In this document: piece after piece, positions 14,392-22,566 of the stretch
Layout: each line of letters begins with the position of its first letter
Position numbering within the stretch: position 1 is the first letter of the stretch
From: a virus
Virus record (IMG/VR): IMGVR_UViG_3300022927_000021
Span: 1-62,467 of that record
DNA: 62,467 nt
Reading direction: 5' to 3' (one strand)
Made by a program: the position numbers and the translations under genes
Notes under the pieces: generated by a model
Databases searched by the model: none
What the model was told of the DNA's origin: nothing
Seen by the model: the letters and a program-made list of their open reading frames with translations, nothing else

Positions 14392-14770
14392 ATTTTCAGA
14401 ATTACGAGAAGAGATATCACAAAGAGATTTAGATGGTATCGAAAAGTTTGCAGATAGATTATTTGCAAAAGTTAAAATTGACGTTGAGTTCACTCGACAT
14501 TTTTTAGATAGGGTTAATGATGAACGTAACAAGAAACAGATTACTACTGCAGAACTTACGAGACTTTTTAAGCAGACTTATAACAAGCATGGTAAAAAAA
14601 TTCCACAGTTGGGTCCTGATGCTGAAGCGGTAATCAAAGATATGCAGACAGATATTAATATGCCATTTGTTCTCAAGTGGGATAAAAACTCACAAGAGTT
14701 CGAATTAGTTGCAAAAACTGTTATGCGGAAAAAAGGTTTTGCGACAAGTAACCAAACGCTTTCTGTATAA
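14384..14770 (+). CDS. Small conserved hub-cluster protein, unknown
   Basis: 128 aa with MRKFSELREEISQ start. I chose ATG 14384 because SD aaagga lies 9 nt upstream and the earlier ATG (14375) is too close to it. Core: VEFTRHFLDRVNDERNKKQITTAELTRLFKQTYNKHGKKI, an F..H..DR...R....I...EL pattern that resembles small BrnT/RelE-fold or DUF4258-like proteins, then a beta-rich FVLKWDKNSQEFELVAKTVMRKKGF end. That likeness is weak. Lies between gp27 and a virion protein gene; probably virion-related. Confidence 0.6.
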   Translation: MRKFSELREEISQRDLDGIEKFADRLFAKVKIDVEFTRHFLDRVNDERNKKQITTAELTRLFKQTYNKHGKKIPQLGPDAEAVIKDMQTDINMPFVLKWDKNSQEFELVAKTVMRKKGFATSNQTLSV

Positions 14771-14773
14771 ATA
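14766..14773 (+). promoter_or_regulatory. Late promoter box TATAAATA overlapping a stop codon
   Basis: The box includes the TAA stop of the preceding gene. Predicted start about 14779, leader 20 nt, with SD agggag inside it. Confidence 0.6.
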
Positions 14774-14798
14774 AGACTAAAGGGAGAAAATTACACCT

Positions 14799-15521
14799 AT
14801 GGGAAACTATTTATTTAACGATGAAAAAATTAACATCGCCAGAGGACTCTACAAAGGTGTAAGTTCTATTCACAAGTTTGGTGCTGTTCCTTCAATGGCA
14901 GTAAACACATCTGGTTCTGTATGGGATGTGAGCGACACAGCATATCCTTGGACAGCATGGTCTTCAGCATCAACAGTTACAGTAGATAGAGCAAGTGCAA
15001 GTGATGCGAATAAAGTCATCACTATTCTTGGACTTGATGAGAACTACGAAGAAGTTACAGATACTTGCACACTCACAAACGCAACTGGTAATACTACAAC
15101 TGGCGGAACAACTTTTTTAAGAGTTTTTAGAGCATTCGTTTCAACTGGTGCTGACAATGTAGGAAACATCGATATTAAAGTATCGACAACAGTAGTAGCA
15201 AGAATTACTGCTACTAAAGGTCAAACTCTGATGGCAGTCTACACAGTTCCCGCAGGATATACTGCATATCTTACTAAAGGAACAATGACTTGTCAAGCAA
15301 ATGCTGATGCGACAGGTAATATGTTTGTTCGTTATTTTGGACAAGATGCATTTCGTATTGGACACACATTTGAAGTTGGTGGTGTTGGTGGTCCTTACTC
15401 ATATGAGTTTGCGGTTCCAGTTGTAATACCAGAGAAATCAGACATTGATGTTCGTGCATCAGTTCGTTCTAACAACGCAAGAGTAACAGCGGCATTCGAC
15501 ATTATTCTCAAACAGAATTAA
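14799..15521 (+). CDS. Beta-rich virion structural protein
   Basis: 240 aa, Thr/Ser/Gly/Val-rich. N-terminus MGNYLFNDEKINIARGLYKGVSSIHKFG; then repeated beta strands with a conserved-looking YTVPAGYTAYLTKG and a C-terminal VVIPEKSDIDVRASVRSNNARVTAAFDIIL. This layout is typical of marine phage decoration or tail proteins with a jelly-roll-like fold. It has its own late promoter inside the baseplate operon, suggesting high expression. Precise role unknown. Confidence 0.65.
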   Translation: MGNYLFNDEKINIARGLYKGVSSIHKFGAVPSMAVNTSGSVWDVSDTAYPWTAWSSASTVTVDRASASDANKVITILGLDENYEEVTDTCTLTNATGNTTTGGTTFLRVFRAFVSTGADNVGNIDIKVSTTVVARITATKGQTLMAVYTVPAGYTAYLTKGTMTCQANADATGNMFVRYFGQDAFRIGHTFEVGGVGGPYSYEFAVPVVIPEKSDIDVRASVRSNNARVTAAFDIILKQN

Positions 15522-15531
15522 GAGGTAGATT

Positions 15532-16494
15532 ATGAAAAATTTCATGGGCATGGACGGTTTTATCTGGTTCATGGGTGTAGTTGAAGACCATAATGATCCT
15601 GAGCAGATTGGGCGAGTTCGTGTTCGTTGCTTGGGTATTCACACAGAAGATAAAGAAACACTTCCTATTGAAGATTTACCATGGGCGATGGTTATGATGC
15701 CAACAACATCCGCATCAATATCACAGGTTGGTCACTCCCCATCAGGACTACTTAAAGGTTCGTGGGTGGTGGGGTTCTTTAGAGATGGTGAAGGATGTCA
15801 AGAACCAGTTGTTATGGGGTCTTTTCATGGACACCCAACAGAACGTCCCAATACAGATTTGGGATTCTGTGATCCAAGCGGAACAAATCCTACCGAAATT
15901 AATGAGGCGGATACTTCTCGATTGTCGAGAGGTGATAAAAAGTCAAAACTTTATACAGCAAGAAATGATGGTGTTAATAAAGGGCATCGCGTAGATGGAG
16001 AAGGACCTAACGGTAAACCTTCTATAGGAAAGAAGAACATTGCTTGGAGTACTGACACATGGACTCCTTCTGCGGTTCCTTTCAATGCACGATATCCATA
16101 TAATAAAGTTTATCAAACTGAGAGTGGACATGCTTTAGAATTTGATGATACTCCTGATAATGAGAGAATTTTATTATTTCATCGTAAAGATACATTCATT
16201 GAATTGCATCCCGATGGAACTATTCAGATACATTCATATAAGAATGCTGAAGTATTAGTAGATGAAGACTTTAACATTGAAGCAAAAGGTGCAGTTAATA
16301 TATTCACACAAGGTAAGACAACTGTATATGCAAAAGATAATATTGATATGCAGTCTGAAAAAGATGTACAGATTAAATGCGTAAACTTTAAAGTAGAAGC
16401 GAAAACTAATATTACACAAACCTGTGGTCAAACAATGGACTTAAACGCTGGTGCAAACATTGATGCAGATGCACCTAGAATTGACTTGAACTAA
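15532..16494 (+). CDS. 5: gp5-like hub spike lacking the lysozyme domain
   Basis: 320 aa against 575 in T4. An OB-fold occupies about 1-110 (FMGVVEDHNDPEQIGRVRVRCLGIH, GSWVVGFFRDGEGCQEPVVMGSFHGH). After a linker the C-terminal beta-helix begins (YQTESGHALEFDDTPDNERILLFHRKDTFIELHPDGT, then short repeats to the end). The region where T4 gp5 carries a T4-lysozyme domain is a short, low-complexity linker without the E-x(8)-D-x(5)-T signature. So it should form the spike trimer on gp27 but not digest peptidoglycan. Confidence 0.85.
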   Translation: MKNFMGMDGFIWFMGVVEDHNDPEQIGRVRVRCLGIHTEDKETLPIEDLPWAMVMMPTTSASISQVGHSPSGLLKGSWVVGFFRDGEGCQEPVVMGSFHGHPTERPNTDLGFCDPSGTNPTEINEADTSRLSRGDKKSKLYTARNDGVNKGHRVDGEGPNGKPSIGKKNIAWSTDTWTPSAVPFNARYPYNKVYQTESGHALEFDDTPDNERILLFHRKDTFIELHPDGTIQIHSYKNAEVLVDEDFNIEAKGAVNIFTQGKTTVYAKDNIDMQSEKDVQIKCVNFKVEAKTNITQTCGQTMDLNAGANIDADAPRIDLN

Positions 16495-16509
16495 TACTGG
16501 AGAGATAAA

Positions 16510-16662
16510 ATGGCAAAAGTAAAAACAAGCATTGGAACATATGTTCACGAAAGTAATCCAAAGAAAACATCAACAAGTGGTAGAATGTCTATGGTTAAAT
16601 TTGCTTCTATGAAGAAAGATAAAAAGCGCAGTTTTAAGAAATACAGAGGACAAGGTAGATAG
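16510..16662 (+). CDS. 50-aa basic protein
   Basis: ATG 16510 with SD ggagag 9 nt upstream; stop TAG at 16660-16662 abuts the next ATG. Product MAKVKTSIGTYVHESNPKKT... is Lys/Arg/Ser-rich with a KKDKKRSFKKYRGQGR end, so probably nucleic-acid- or protein-binding. It is fitted between gp5 and the PAAR gene with perfect spacing, which supports it being real. No family recognised. Confidence 0.65.
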   Translation: MAKVKTSIGTYVHESNPKKTSTSGRMSMVKFASMKKDKKRSFKKYRGQGR

Positions 16663-16872
16663 ATGACAGGAATATTTTGCGTTCTTATTAATGGAGTAGT
16701 ACACACATATAATAAGTATGAAGATATTCCGCTCGGTTTTGATAATCTAATTAGATTTGAACCTGAGTATCCACCAGAACCTCACACAGACGAACAACAT
16801 CATATTATTGCACAGTACAATAGTAAACTCAGAGAGTTGATGGGGAGAGAACGAAATGCCAGCGGCAACTAG
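16663..16872 (+). CDS. Small conserved protein before the PAAR gene
   Basis: 69 aa. MTGIFCVLINGVVHTYNKYEDIPLGFDNLIRFEPEYPPEPHTDEQH... then a helical ...AQYNSKLRELMGRER. The F.PEYP..PHT.E.H motif is one I recall from small proteins in marine T4-like baseplate clusters. It abuts the previous stop and overlaps the PAAR gene by 17 nt, consistent with coupled translation. Function unknown. Confidence 0.65.
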   Translation: MTGIFCVLINGVVHTYNKYEDIPLGFDNLIRFEPEYPPEPHTDEQHHIIAQYNSKLRELMGRERNASGN

Positions 16873-17146
16873 AATAGGTGATGCAGACGTACCACATTGT
16901 TCAGGTATGACAAGAGCGGTAGGTAGTCCTAATGTGTTTGTGAATAACATTCCGTGGTCTCGCCAAGGAGATGTAAACACAGGACATTTACTTCCTGGTG
17001 CGCCATGTCCCTCACACGCGGCACCAATAGCATCTGGTTCATCTACTGTTAAAGTAAATGGAAAAGGTGCAGGTAGAGTAGGTGATGGTGTGAGTGGTTG
17101 TACATCAGTCGCCGCCGGATCATCTAATGTATTTGCTGGTGGATAA
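16856..17146 (+). CDS. 5.4: PAAR-repeat spike tip protein (gp5.4-like)
   Basis: 96 aa (T4 gp5.4 is 97 aa). MPAATRIGDADVPHCSG...NVFVNNIPWSRQGDVNTGH....CPSHAAPIASGSSTVKVNGKGAGRVGDGVSGC shows the PAAR pattern (PAARxGD, VNG.....GD). Histidines and a cysteine (HC, H, H, C) can bind the central metal ion. It sharpens the gp5 spike at the point that first meets the cell envelope. Lies just downstream of gp5 as expected. Confidence 0.9.
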   Translation: MPAATRIGDADVPHCSGMTRAVGSPNVFVNNIPWSRQGDVNTGHLLPGAPCPSHAAPIASGSSTVKVNGKGAGRVGDGVSGCTSVAAGSSNVFAGG

Positions 17147-17151
17147 AGAGG

Positions 17152-17159
17152 TATAAATA
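17152..17159 (+). promoter_or_regulatory. Late promoter box TATAAATA abutting the gp25 start
   Basis: Exact box. With -13 to -6 geometry the +1 falls on the A of ATG 17165, so the message would be leaderless. An SD (aaagagg) overlaps the box itself and can serve only longer transcripts. Confidence 0.45.
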
Positions 17160-17164
17160 GTTCT

Positions 17165-17566
17165 ATGGCAACGATAACAAGGCAGACTGCAGATTTTACA
17201 GACTTAGACTTTAATTTTACAAAGTTGAGTAGTACTAATGATGTGGCGAAAAAATCTGATGTTGAAGCAGTAAAGCAGTCTATGAGAGCGTTAATTAACA
17301 CTCGGCATTTTGAAAGACCATTTCAACCTTATTTAGGATGTGGTATAGCGGAACTACTGTTTGAAAACAATACTCCAATGACCCGCCGAATGATTGAAAA
17401 GACAATATATGAGGTTATTCAAAATCACGAACCTAGAGTAAAATTGACAGCGGTTGACGTATTTGACAATTCTGATAACAATGAATATCAAGTGAGAATA
17501 TATTTTTATGTAGTTAACCATACACAAGAACAAATATTTGAGACATATCTCACAAGGACACGATAA
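17165..17566 (+). CDS. 25: gp25 baseplate wedge protein
   Basis: 133 aa (T4 gp25 132 aa), GPW/gp25 lysozyme-like family. Shows FTDLDFNFT, the KQSMRALINTRHFERPFQPYLGCGIAELLFEN region and the family EPR motif (NHEPRVKLTAVDVF). In contractile injection systems it links wedge and sheath. Precedes gp6 by 3 nt. Confidence 0.92.
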   Translation: MATITRQTADFTDLDFNFTKLSSTNDVAKKSDVEAVKQSMRALINTRHFERPFQPYLGCGIAELLFENNTPMTRRMIEKTIYEVIQNHEPRVKLTAVDVFDNSDNNEYQVRIYFYVVNHTQEQIFETYLTRTR

Positions 17567-17569
17567 TCC

Positions 17570-19531
17570 ATGGCAAATACAACAAAAAGACTTAGGGTAA
17601 CCGAATTAGATTTTGCTGATATTAAAGCAAATCTTAAAACATATCTATCATCTCAGGAATCTTTCAAAGATTATAATTTTGAAGGTTCAGCAATGAATAC
17701 TTTACTAGATGTATTATCATATAATACTCACTATAACGCAGTGTACGCCAACATGGTTTCGAATGAGATGTTCTTAGATAGCGCAGTTAAGCGAGACAGT
17801 GTGGTTTCTCTTGCTAAACATCTTGGTTATACACCATCATCATCACAAGCGGCAACTGCTAGAATTAACGTCACAATTAATAATCCTGTTGGTTCGCCTC
17901 CACAATTAACAATGTCAAAAGGTACAGTTTTTAGAAGTCGTGTATCGGACATCAACTATCAGTTTGTAACAACCGCAGATGTAACTATTGTACCTACCGA
18001 AGGTGTTTATACTTTTACAAATATTGATATTAAAGAGGGAACTCTACTTCAACTATTATATACTAAGAGTTCATCTAGCAAAACACAGAGATTTTTGATT
18101 CCTGAAGAGAGTTTTGATTCCACCACACTTTCCGTTCGTGTACAAAATAGTTTAAATGATTTAACTGTAACAACATTTACTAAAGCAGAAAATATTTTAG
18201 ATATACAAAATACTTCAAATGTATATTTTTTAAATGCTGTTGAAAATGGAACATACGAAATAACATTCGGTGATGGAGTTTTGGGTACTGCATTAGAAGA
18301 TGGTAATATTATCATTCTAGAATATATTGTGACTAATGAAGCAGAAGCAAATGGTGCATCAAACTTTACTCTGTCATCTTCAGTTGGTGGTTCTACAAAT
18401 GCTACAATTACTACTGTTATCTCTGCAGAGAATGGTGGACCTAGAGAGACAATTGATAGTATTAAATTCAATGCTCCTAAGTTTTACTCAGCACAAAATC
18501 GTGCGGTTACTGCAGAAGATTATAAAGTCATTCTACCTAAATTATATAACAACGTAGATACTATGCAAGTATGGGGTGGAGAAGATAATGATCCTCCTGT
18601 TTATGGAAAAGTATTCATGTCAATTAAACCTAGGACAGGTAGAACTTTAACCACATCAACCAAAGATGCGATTAAGAACACTATTTTATCATCGAAGACT
18701 ATGGTTTCAATTACACCTGAAATTATTGATCCTGTTTATATTAATATTATTCCTACTATTAATGTTTACTGGAATCCTAATACTACAACATCATCTTATA
18801 CTGATATTTCATCTGCAGTTCGAACTTCTGTAATGGATTATCAAAACAACGAACTTAAAAAGTTTGATAGCGTGTTTAGATTTTCAAAATTTAGTAATAT
18901 TGTTGATAGGTCCGATCCTGGTATTGTTTCAAATATTACAACCGTAAGGTGTCAGAGAAGTTTTGATGCTATTATAGGTCAAGAAAGTAAATACACAATT
19001 AATTTCTACAATCCTTTGTTTACTCAAGGACCTGGTTCACCTACTAACTTATCGTCAACTGGATTTAATATATCTGGTAGAACACAAACAATTTATCTAG
19101 ATGATGATGGTAATGGAAATATTCGTTCATACTATCTTGAAGAAGGTTCATCTACAAGAGTTTATGTAAACAGTCAACAAGGAACAATAGAATATTCAAC
19201 TGGTAAATTAATTATTGACCAATTAAATATTTCTGATACAACTTTGGATGCAAATACAGTTGAGATATACATAACTCTAAACTCAAGTGATATTGTGAGT
19301 GTTAGAAATGTTCTTTTGTCTATTAGTGAAGATGATATTACAGTTAACACAATTGTAGATAAAGTCTCAACTGGCGAATCCTCTGCTGGTGTTGAATATA
19401 TCACAACACCGAATAGTGAATTAAGTAAAACTGGTGGAACTGGAGTTGTTGGTTCTGCTGGTTCTGGTTCGGCATCCTCTGTTGTAAGTAGTAGTAGTGG
19501 AAGTAGCGGAAGTAGTGGAAGTAGTTACTAA
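17570..19531 (+). CDS. 6: gp6 baseplate wedge protein
   Basis: 653 aa (T4 660 aa). N-terminus TELDFADIKANLKTYLSSQ...YNFEGSAMNTLLDVLSYNTHYNAVYANM is the diagnostic gp6/baseplate-J-like start; LAKHLGYTPSS, ITFGDGVLG and RAVTAEDYKVILP follow. Oddity: a C-terminal Gly/Ser repeat tail (SSSSGSSGSSGSSY). Its stop overlaps the gp7 start (TAATG). Confidence 0.9.
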   Translation: MANTTKRLRVTELDFADIKANLKTYLSSQESFKDYNFEGSAMNTLLDVLSYNTHYNAVYANMVSNEMFLDSAVKRDSVVSLAKHLGYTPSSSQAATARINVTINNPVGSPPQLTMSKGTVFRSRVSDINYQFVTTADVTIVPTEGVYTFTNIDIKEGTLLQLLYTKSSSSKTQRFLIPEESFDSTTLSVRVQNSLNDLTVTTFTKAENILDIQNTSNVYFLNAVENGTYEITFGDGVLGTALEDGNIIILEYIVTNEAEANGASNFTLSSSVGGSTNATITTVISAENGGPRETIDSIKFNAPKFYSAQNRAVTAEDYKVILPKLYNNVDTMQVWGGEDNDPPVYGKVFMSIKPRTGRTLTTSTKDAIKNTILSSKTMVSITPEIIDPVYINIIPTINVYWNPNTTTSSYTDISSAVRTSVMDYQNNELKKFDSVFRFSKFSNIVDRSDPGIVSNITTVRCQRSFDAIIGQESKYTINFYNPLFTQGPGSPTNLSSTGFNISGRTQTIYLDDDGNGNIRSYYLEEGSSTRVYVNSQQGTIEYSTGKLIIDQLNISDTTLDANTVEIYITLNSSDIVSVRNVLLSISEDDITVNTIVDKVSTGESSAGVEYITTPNSELSKTGGTGVVGSAGSGSASSVVSSSSGSSGSSGSSY

Positions 19532-22521
19532 TGTTAAATATTAATTCAGATGAAGTAAAGGGTACCGTCTCGGCAGTATTGTCTGAGCAACTACCTGAAT
19601 TTGTACAATCTGACCACACTACGTTTGTTGCTTTTATAGAAGCATACTATGAGTGGTTAGAACTGGAAGGTAATGCAATTGAGCGTACTAGAAACGCACA
19701 TTTGTATAGTGACATTGATAAAACTGTGGATTCTTTTGTTTCTTACTTTAAGAAAAATTATCTTGTAGATATTCCAGATAATATTATTAATGATAAGAGA
19801 TTATTTCTTAAAAGAGTAAAAGACTTTTATCAAAGTAAAGGCACGGATAAGTCGCTTATACTATTATTCAGAATGTTATTCAATGAAGAAGTTGAAGTCT
19901 ATTATCCAAAAAAGGATATGTTACGAGTTTCCGCTGGTAACTTTACATCAGATACAATTCTAAACATTAAAAATGTTGTTGGTGATAGCGGATTACTTAT
20001 TGGTCAAACTATTGTACAAGCAAACAAACCACTACAACCTAATGTTAACTTAGCAACAGGTCTTGTTGAGAACTTTATTGCTTTCGCTGTAGGTGATGAT
20101 GAAATTTATCAACTAGTATTAACTGAAAATTCTGTGAGTGGACAGTTTGTTGCCGGTGAGATTGTTACAGTAACGGATTCTGTATCTGGACAAGTTGTCA
20201 CTGCTATTGTTGATGAGATTATTACTGACATTACTATTACGAATGATGGTACATATTATGTACCTAGTGACCCACTAGTCACAAAAAACTTAACTCCATT
20301 TATAGTTAAAGAGGTAGATGGAGATAATATTTTAACCGAGACTGGTGATAATATTATAAGTGAAGATATTGGTAACGGTGCTCAATTTGATATTACCACT
20401 ATAGGTAAAGGTGGCGTTGATGGATTTATTATTGAAAACGGCGGTAAAGATTATCAACTACAAGATGCTATTGTATATTCTAATACAGGTTTAGGAACTT
20501 CTTCTGTTGCCTATGTCAATAGAATTGAAAGACAATTGGTATTGGAATCTGGTGAAAGTGATGCTATTCTACTTGAAACCGGAGATAAAATTCTCGTTGG
20601 GGACTTTAGAAGAATTGTCACTGAGGGTGGTGTTGATAAAGTATTGTTAGAAGATGGTAATCACATTGTACCTGAAGATGCGGATCATGATGGTGTTGTA
20701 CAAGATATTAGAATTGTTAATACTGGTTCCAACTATCAAGCACTACCAACTGTTGAAGTTGATGATACAAATGGTACTGGTGCTGAGATTTATGCAACGT
20801 CAACGGAAATTGGTAGAATTTCAGGTGTGCAGAGAACAAACTTAGGTAGTGGATATTTTTCTGCGCCTTTAGTGACACCTAGACAACTTGCAATATTAAA
20901 GAATATTGTTGGAACATTCCAACCAGGAGAAATAATAAACGAAAGACACGGTAGAATTCTCGCCGAAGATGGTGATGAGATTTTATTGGAAGATGGAAGT
21001 TGTTTATTAGATGAAAATGATGTTTTGTCTTCTGGTACTATTGTATCTTTTGATAATACTCGTAATTTATATAATATTAGAACAACCACATCTACTGATA
21101 ATTTTGCATCGAATAGAGGACGCATACGAGTTGTTGGTGCGGTGTCAGGAGCAGAAGCAATAATACATGATTGTGATCCAGCAATTATTCATCCAATAAC
21201 AGGAACCGTTTCGCGAAGTGAAGGTGTTCTATTTGGAGCAGATGGGCGTATCTCTGAAAGTTCTAAAAAAATTCAAGATAGTTTATATTATCAAGACTTT
21301 TCTTATGTTGTCAAAGTTGGTAACTCAATTAACGTATGGAGAGATGCGGTTAAGAGAATTCTTCATCCAGTTGGTCTTGCTTTATTTGGTGAAGTTTCAA
21401 TTTCAACTTCAGTCCGAGCAAGAGTATTTGGAGGAAGTGACTTTAGATTAAACTCAGCAACACCTAGATTTAAACAAATTAAGTTGTTGAATGAAATTTT
21501 GTTACAAACATTAACAACGCCGCATCTTCAAAAACTTGAACTGGAAATATTCTTTGAGGTGGCGCAAGCAACATTGTTCCCTACAAGATTAATGAAAGAA
21601 GATGGAACTTATCTTTTGGCGGAAGATAGTTTTGAAACATTGTCCAATAAAGGTAAAAATTATCTACGAGGTGAAGAGTATATTCACGGAACAGAACCTG
21701 GATTCGGATTAAGTCCAACTTTAATATTCCCAAGATTTAGAACACCAATGGCGAATATAGATGCTACAATAAATCTACTGAAACAGGTCGTATTGTATAT
21801 CAGAGGGGGTGGAGTACTTGAAGTGATTGCTGAGATACCTACTGCACCTAACATTCCTACTTTGGGCGGTAATCAGCATAACAAGACTTCCGAAACTCCG
21901 GATATTACTGTGCTTATACATACATTTGAAGCACTCGTAAATGATTTAACGATGAATACGAGTGTTAAACATCAGATTGAAATATACAAGCAACTTTCGC
22001 GTATCGCAAGTGTGGCACAACAAGTAGTAACTTTATATCTACCAACTATTACAAGTGTAGATGATTTAAAAGTTGTTACTTCATCCAAGTTGCATTTAAT
22101 TGCATCACTTGGACTAGAAGATACTATGTTACACGAAAGTTTTGGAAGCGCAAAACTAGGAACAACAGGATACTCAATTGATAGGTTCAAGTTCCTTATG
22201 CCACCATATGCAGATGATAGAAGAGTAACAAAAGAAGATGGAGAAGATATTTTATTAGAAACTGGAGACAAGATTATTCCAGAATTAATAGGATTTAGAA
22301 GCGTTGACCGTGGAGGTAGAATTTATAGAGATAACTATAATAGTTCTATCATGACCAGTAATTATACTGGCACGAACACAGCAAATAATAACTACTGGGA
22401 TACTTATGCGAATACTCAAATTCAGAACATAGGTAACTTAGTTATAGATGACTTGGTAAATTATCCAGGGCGTAAGACGGATTTCACGTTTGATAGTGAA
22501 ATCTTCTTGAGAGACAGTTAA
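19531..22521 (+). CDS. 7: gp7 baseplate wedge initiator, marine type
   Basis: 996 aa (T4 1032 aa). The N-terminal domain LPEFVQSDHTTFVAFIEAYYEWLE...YF.K.YL.D.P...DKRLFLKRVKDFYQSKGTDKSLILLFRMLFNE is the form I recall for gp7 in marine T4-likes. Beyond it, at least five copies of a Leu/Glu/Asp-rich motif of the type ILLETGDKI or LLEDGS appear (for example ILTETGDNII, AILLETGDKIL, EDGDEILLEDGS, EDGTYLLAEDS, EDGEDILLETGDKII). These look like recurrent beta-hairpin modules. Overlaps the gp6 stop; followed by a late promoter and gp8. Confidence 0.75.
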   Translation: MLNINSDEVKGTVSAVLSEQLPEFVQSDHTTFVAFIEAYYEWLELEGNAIERTRNAHLYSDIDKTVDSFVSYFKKNYLVDIPDNIINDKRLFLKRVKDFYQSKGTDKSLILLFRMLFNEEVEVYYPKKDMLRVSAGNFTSDTILNIKNVVGDSGLLIGQTIVQANKPLQPNVNLATGLVENFIAFAVGDDEIYQLVLTENSVSGQFVAGEIVTVTDSVSGQVVTAIVDEIITDITITNDGTYYVPSDPLVTKNLTPFIVKEVDGDNILTETGDNIISEDIGNGAQFDITTIGKGGVDGFIIENGGKDYQLQDAIVYSNTGLGTSSVAYVNRIERQLVLESGESDAILLETGDKILVGDFRRIVTEGGVDKVLLEDGNHIVPEDADHDGVVQDIRIVNTGSNYQALPTVEVDDTNGTGAEIYATSTEIGRISGVQRTNLGSGYFSAPLVTPRQLAILKNIVGTFQPGEIINERHGRILAEDGDEILLEDGSCLLDENDVLSSGTIVSFDNTRNLYNIRTTTSTDNFASNRGRIRVVGAVSGAEAIIHDCDPAIIHPITGTVSRSEGVLFGADGRISESSKKIQDSLYYQDFSYVVKVGNSINVWRDAVKRILHPVGLALFGEVSISTSVRARVFGGSDFRLNSATPRFKQIKLLNEILLQTLTTPHLQKLELEIFFEVAQATLFPTRLMKEDGTYLLAEDSFETLSNKGKNYLRGEEYIHGTEPGFGLSPTLIFPRFRTPMANIDATINLLKQVVLYIRGGGVLEVIAEIPTAPNIPTLGGNQHNKTSETPDITVLIHTFEALVNDLTMNTSVKHQIEIYKQLSRIASVAQQVVTLYLPTITSVDDLKVVTSSKLHLIASLGLEDTMLHESFGSAKLGTTGYSIDRFKFLMPPYADDRRVTKEDGEDILLETGDKIIPELIGFRSVDRGGRIYRDNYNSSIMTSNYTGTNTANNNYWDTYANTQIQNIGNLVIDDLVNYPGRKTDFTFDSEIFLRDS

Positions 22522-22528
22522 AAACTGT

Positions 22529-22536
22529 TATAAATA
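22529..22536 (+). promoter_or_regulatory. Late promoter box TATAAATA for gp8
   Basis: Exact box; predicted start about 22542, leader 25 nt, SD agagagga. Confidence 0.6.
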
Positions 22537-22566
22537 TAGTAATAGATTAACTTAGAGAGGAATAAA

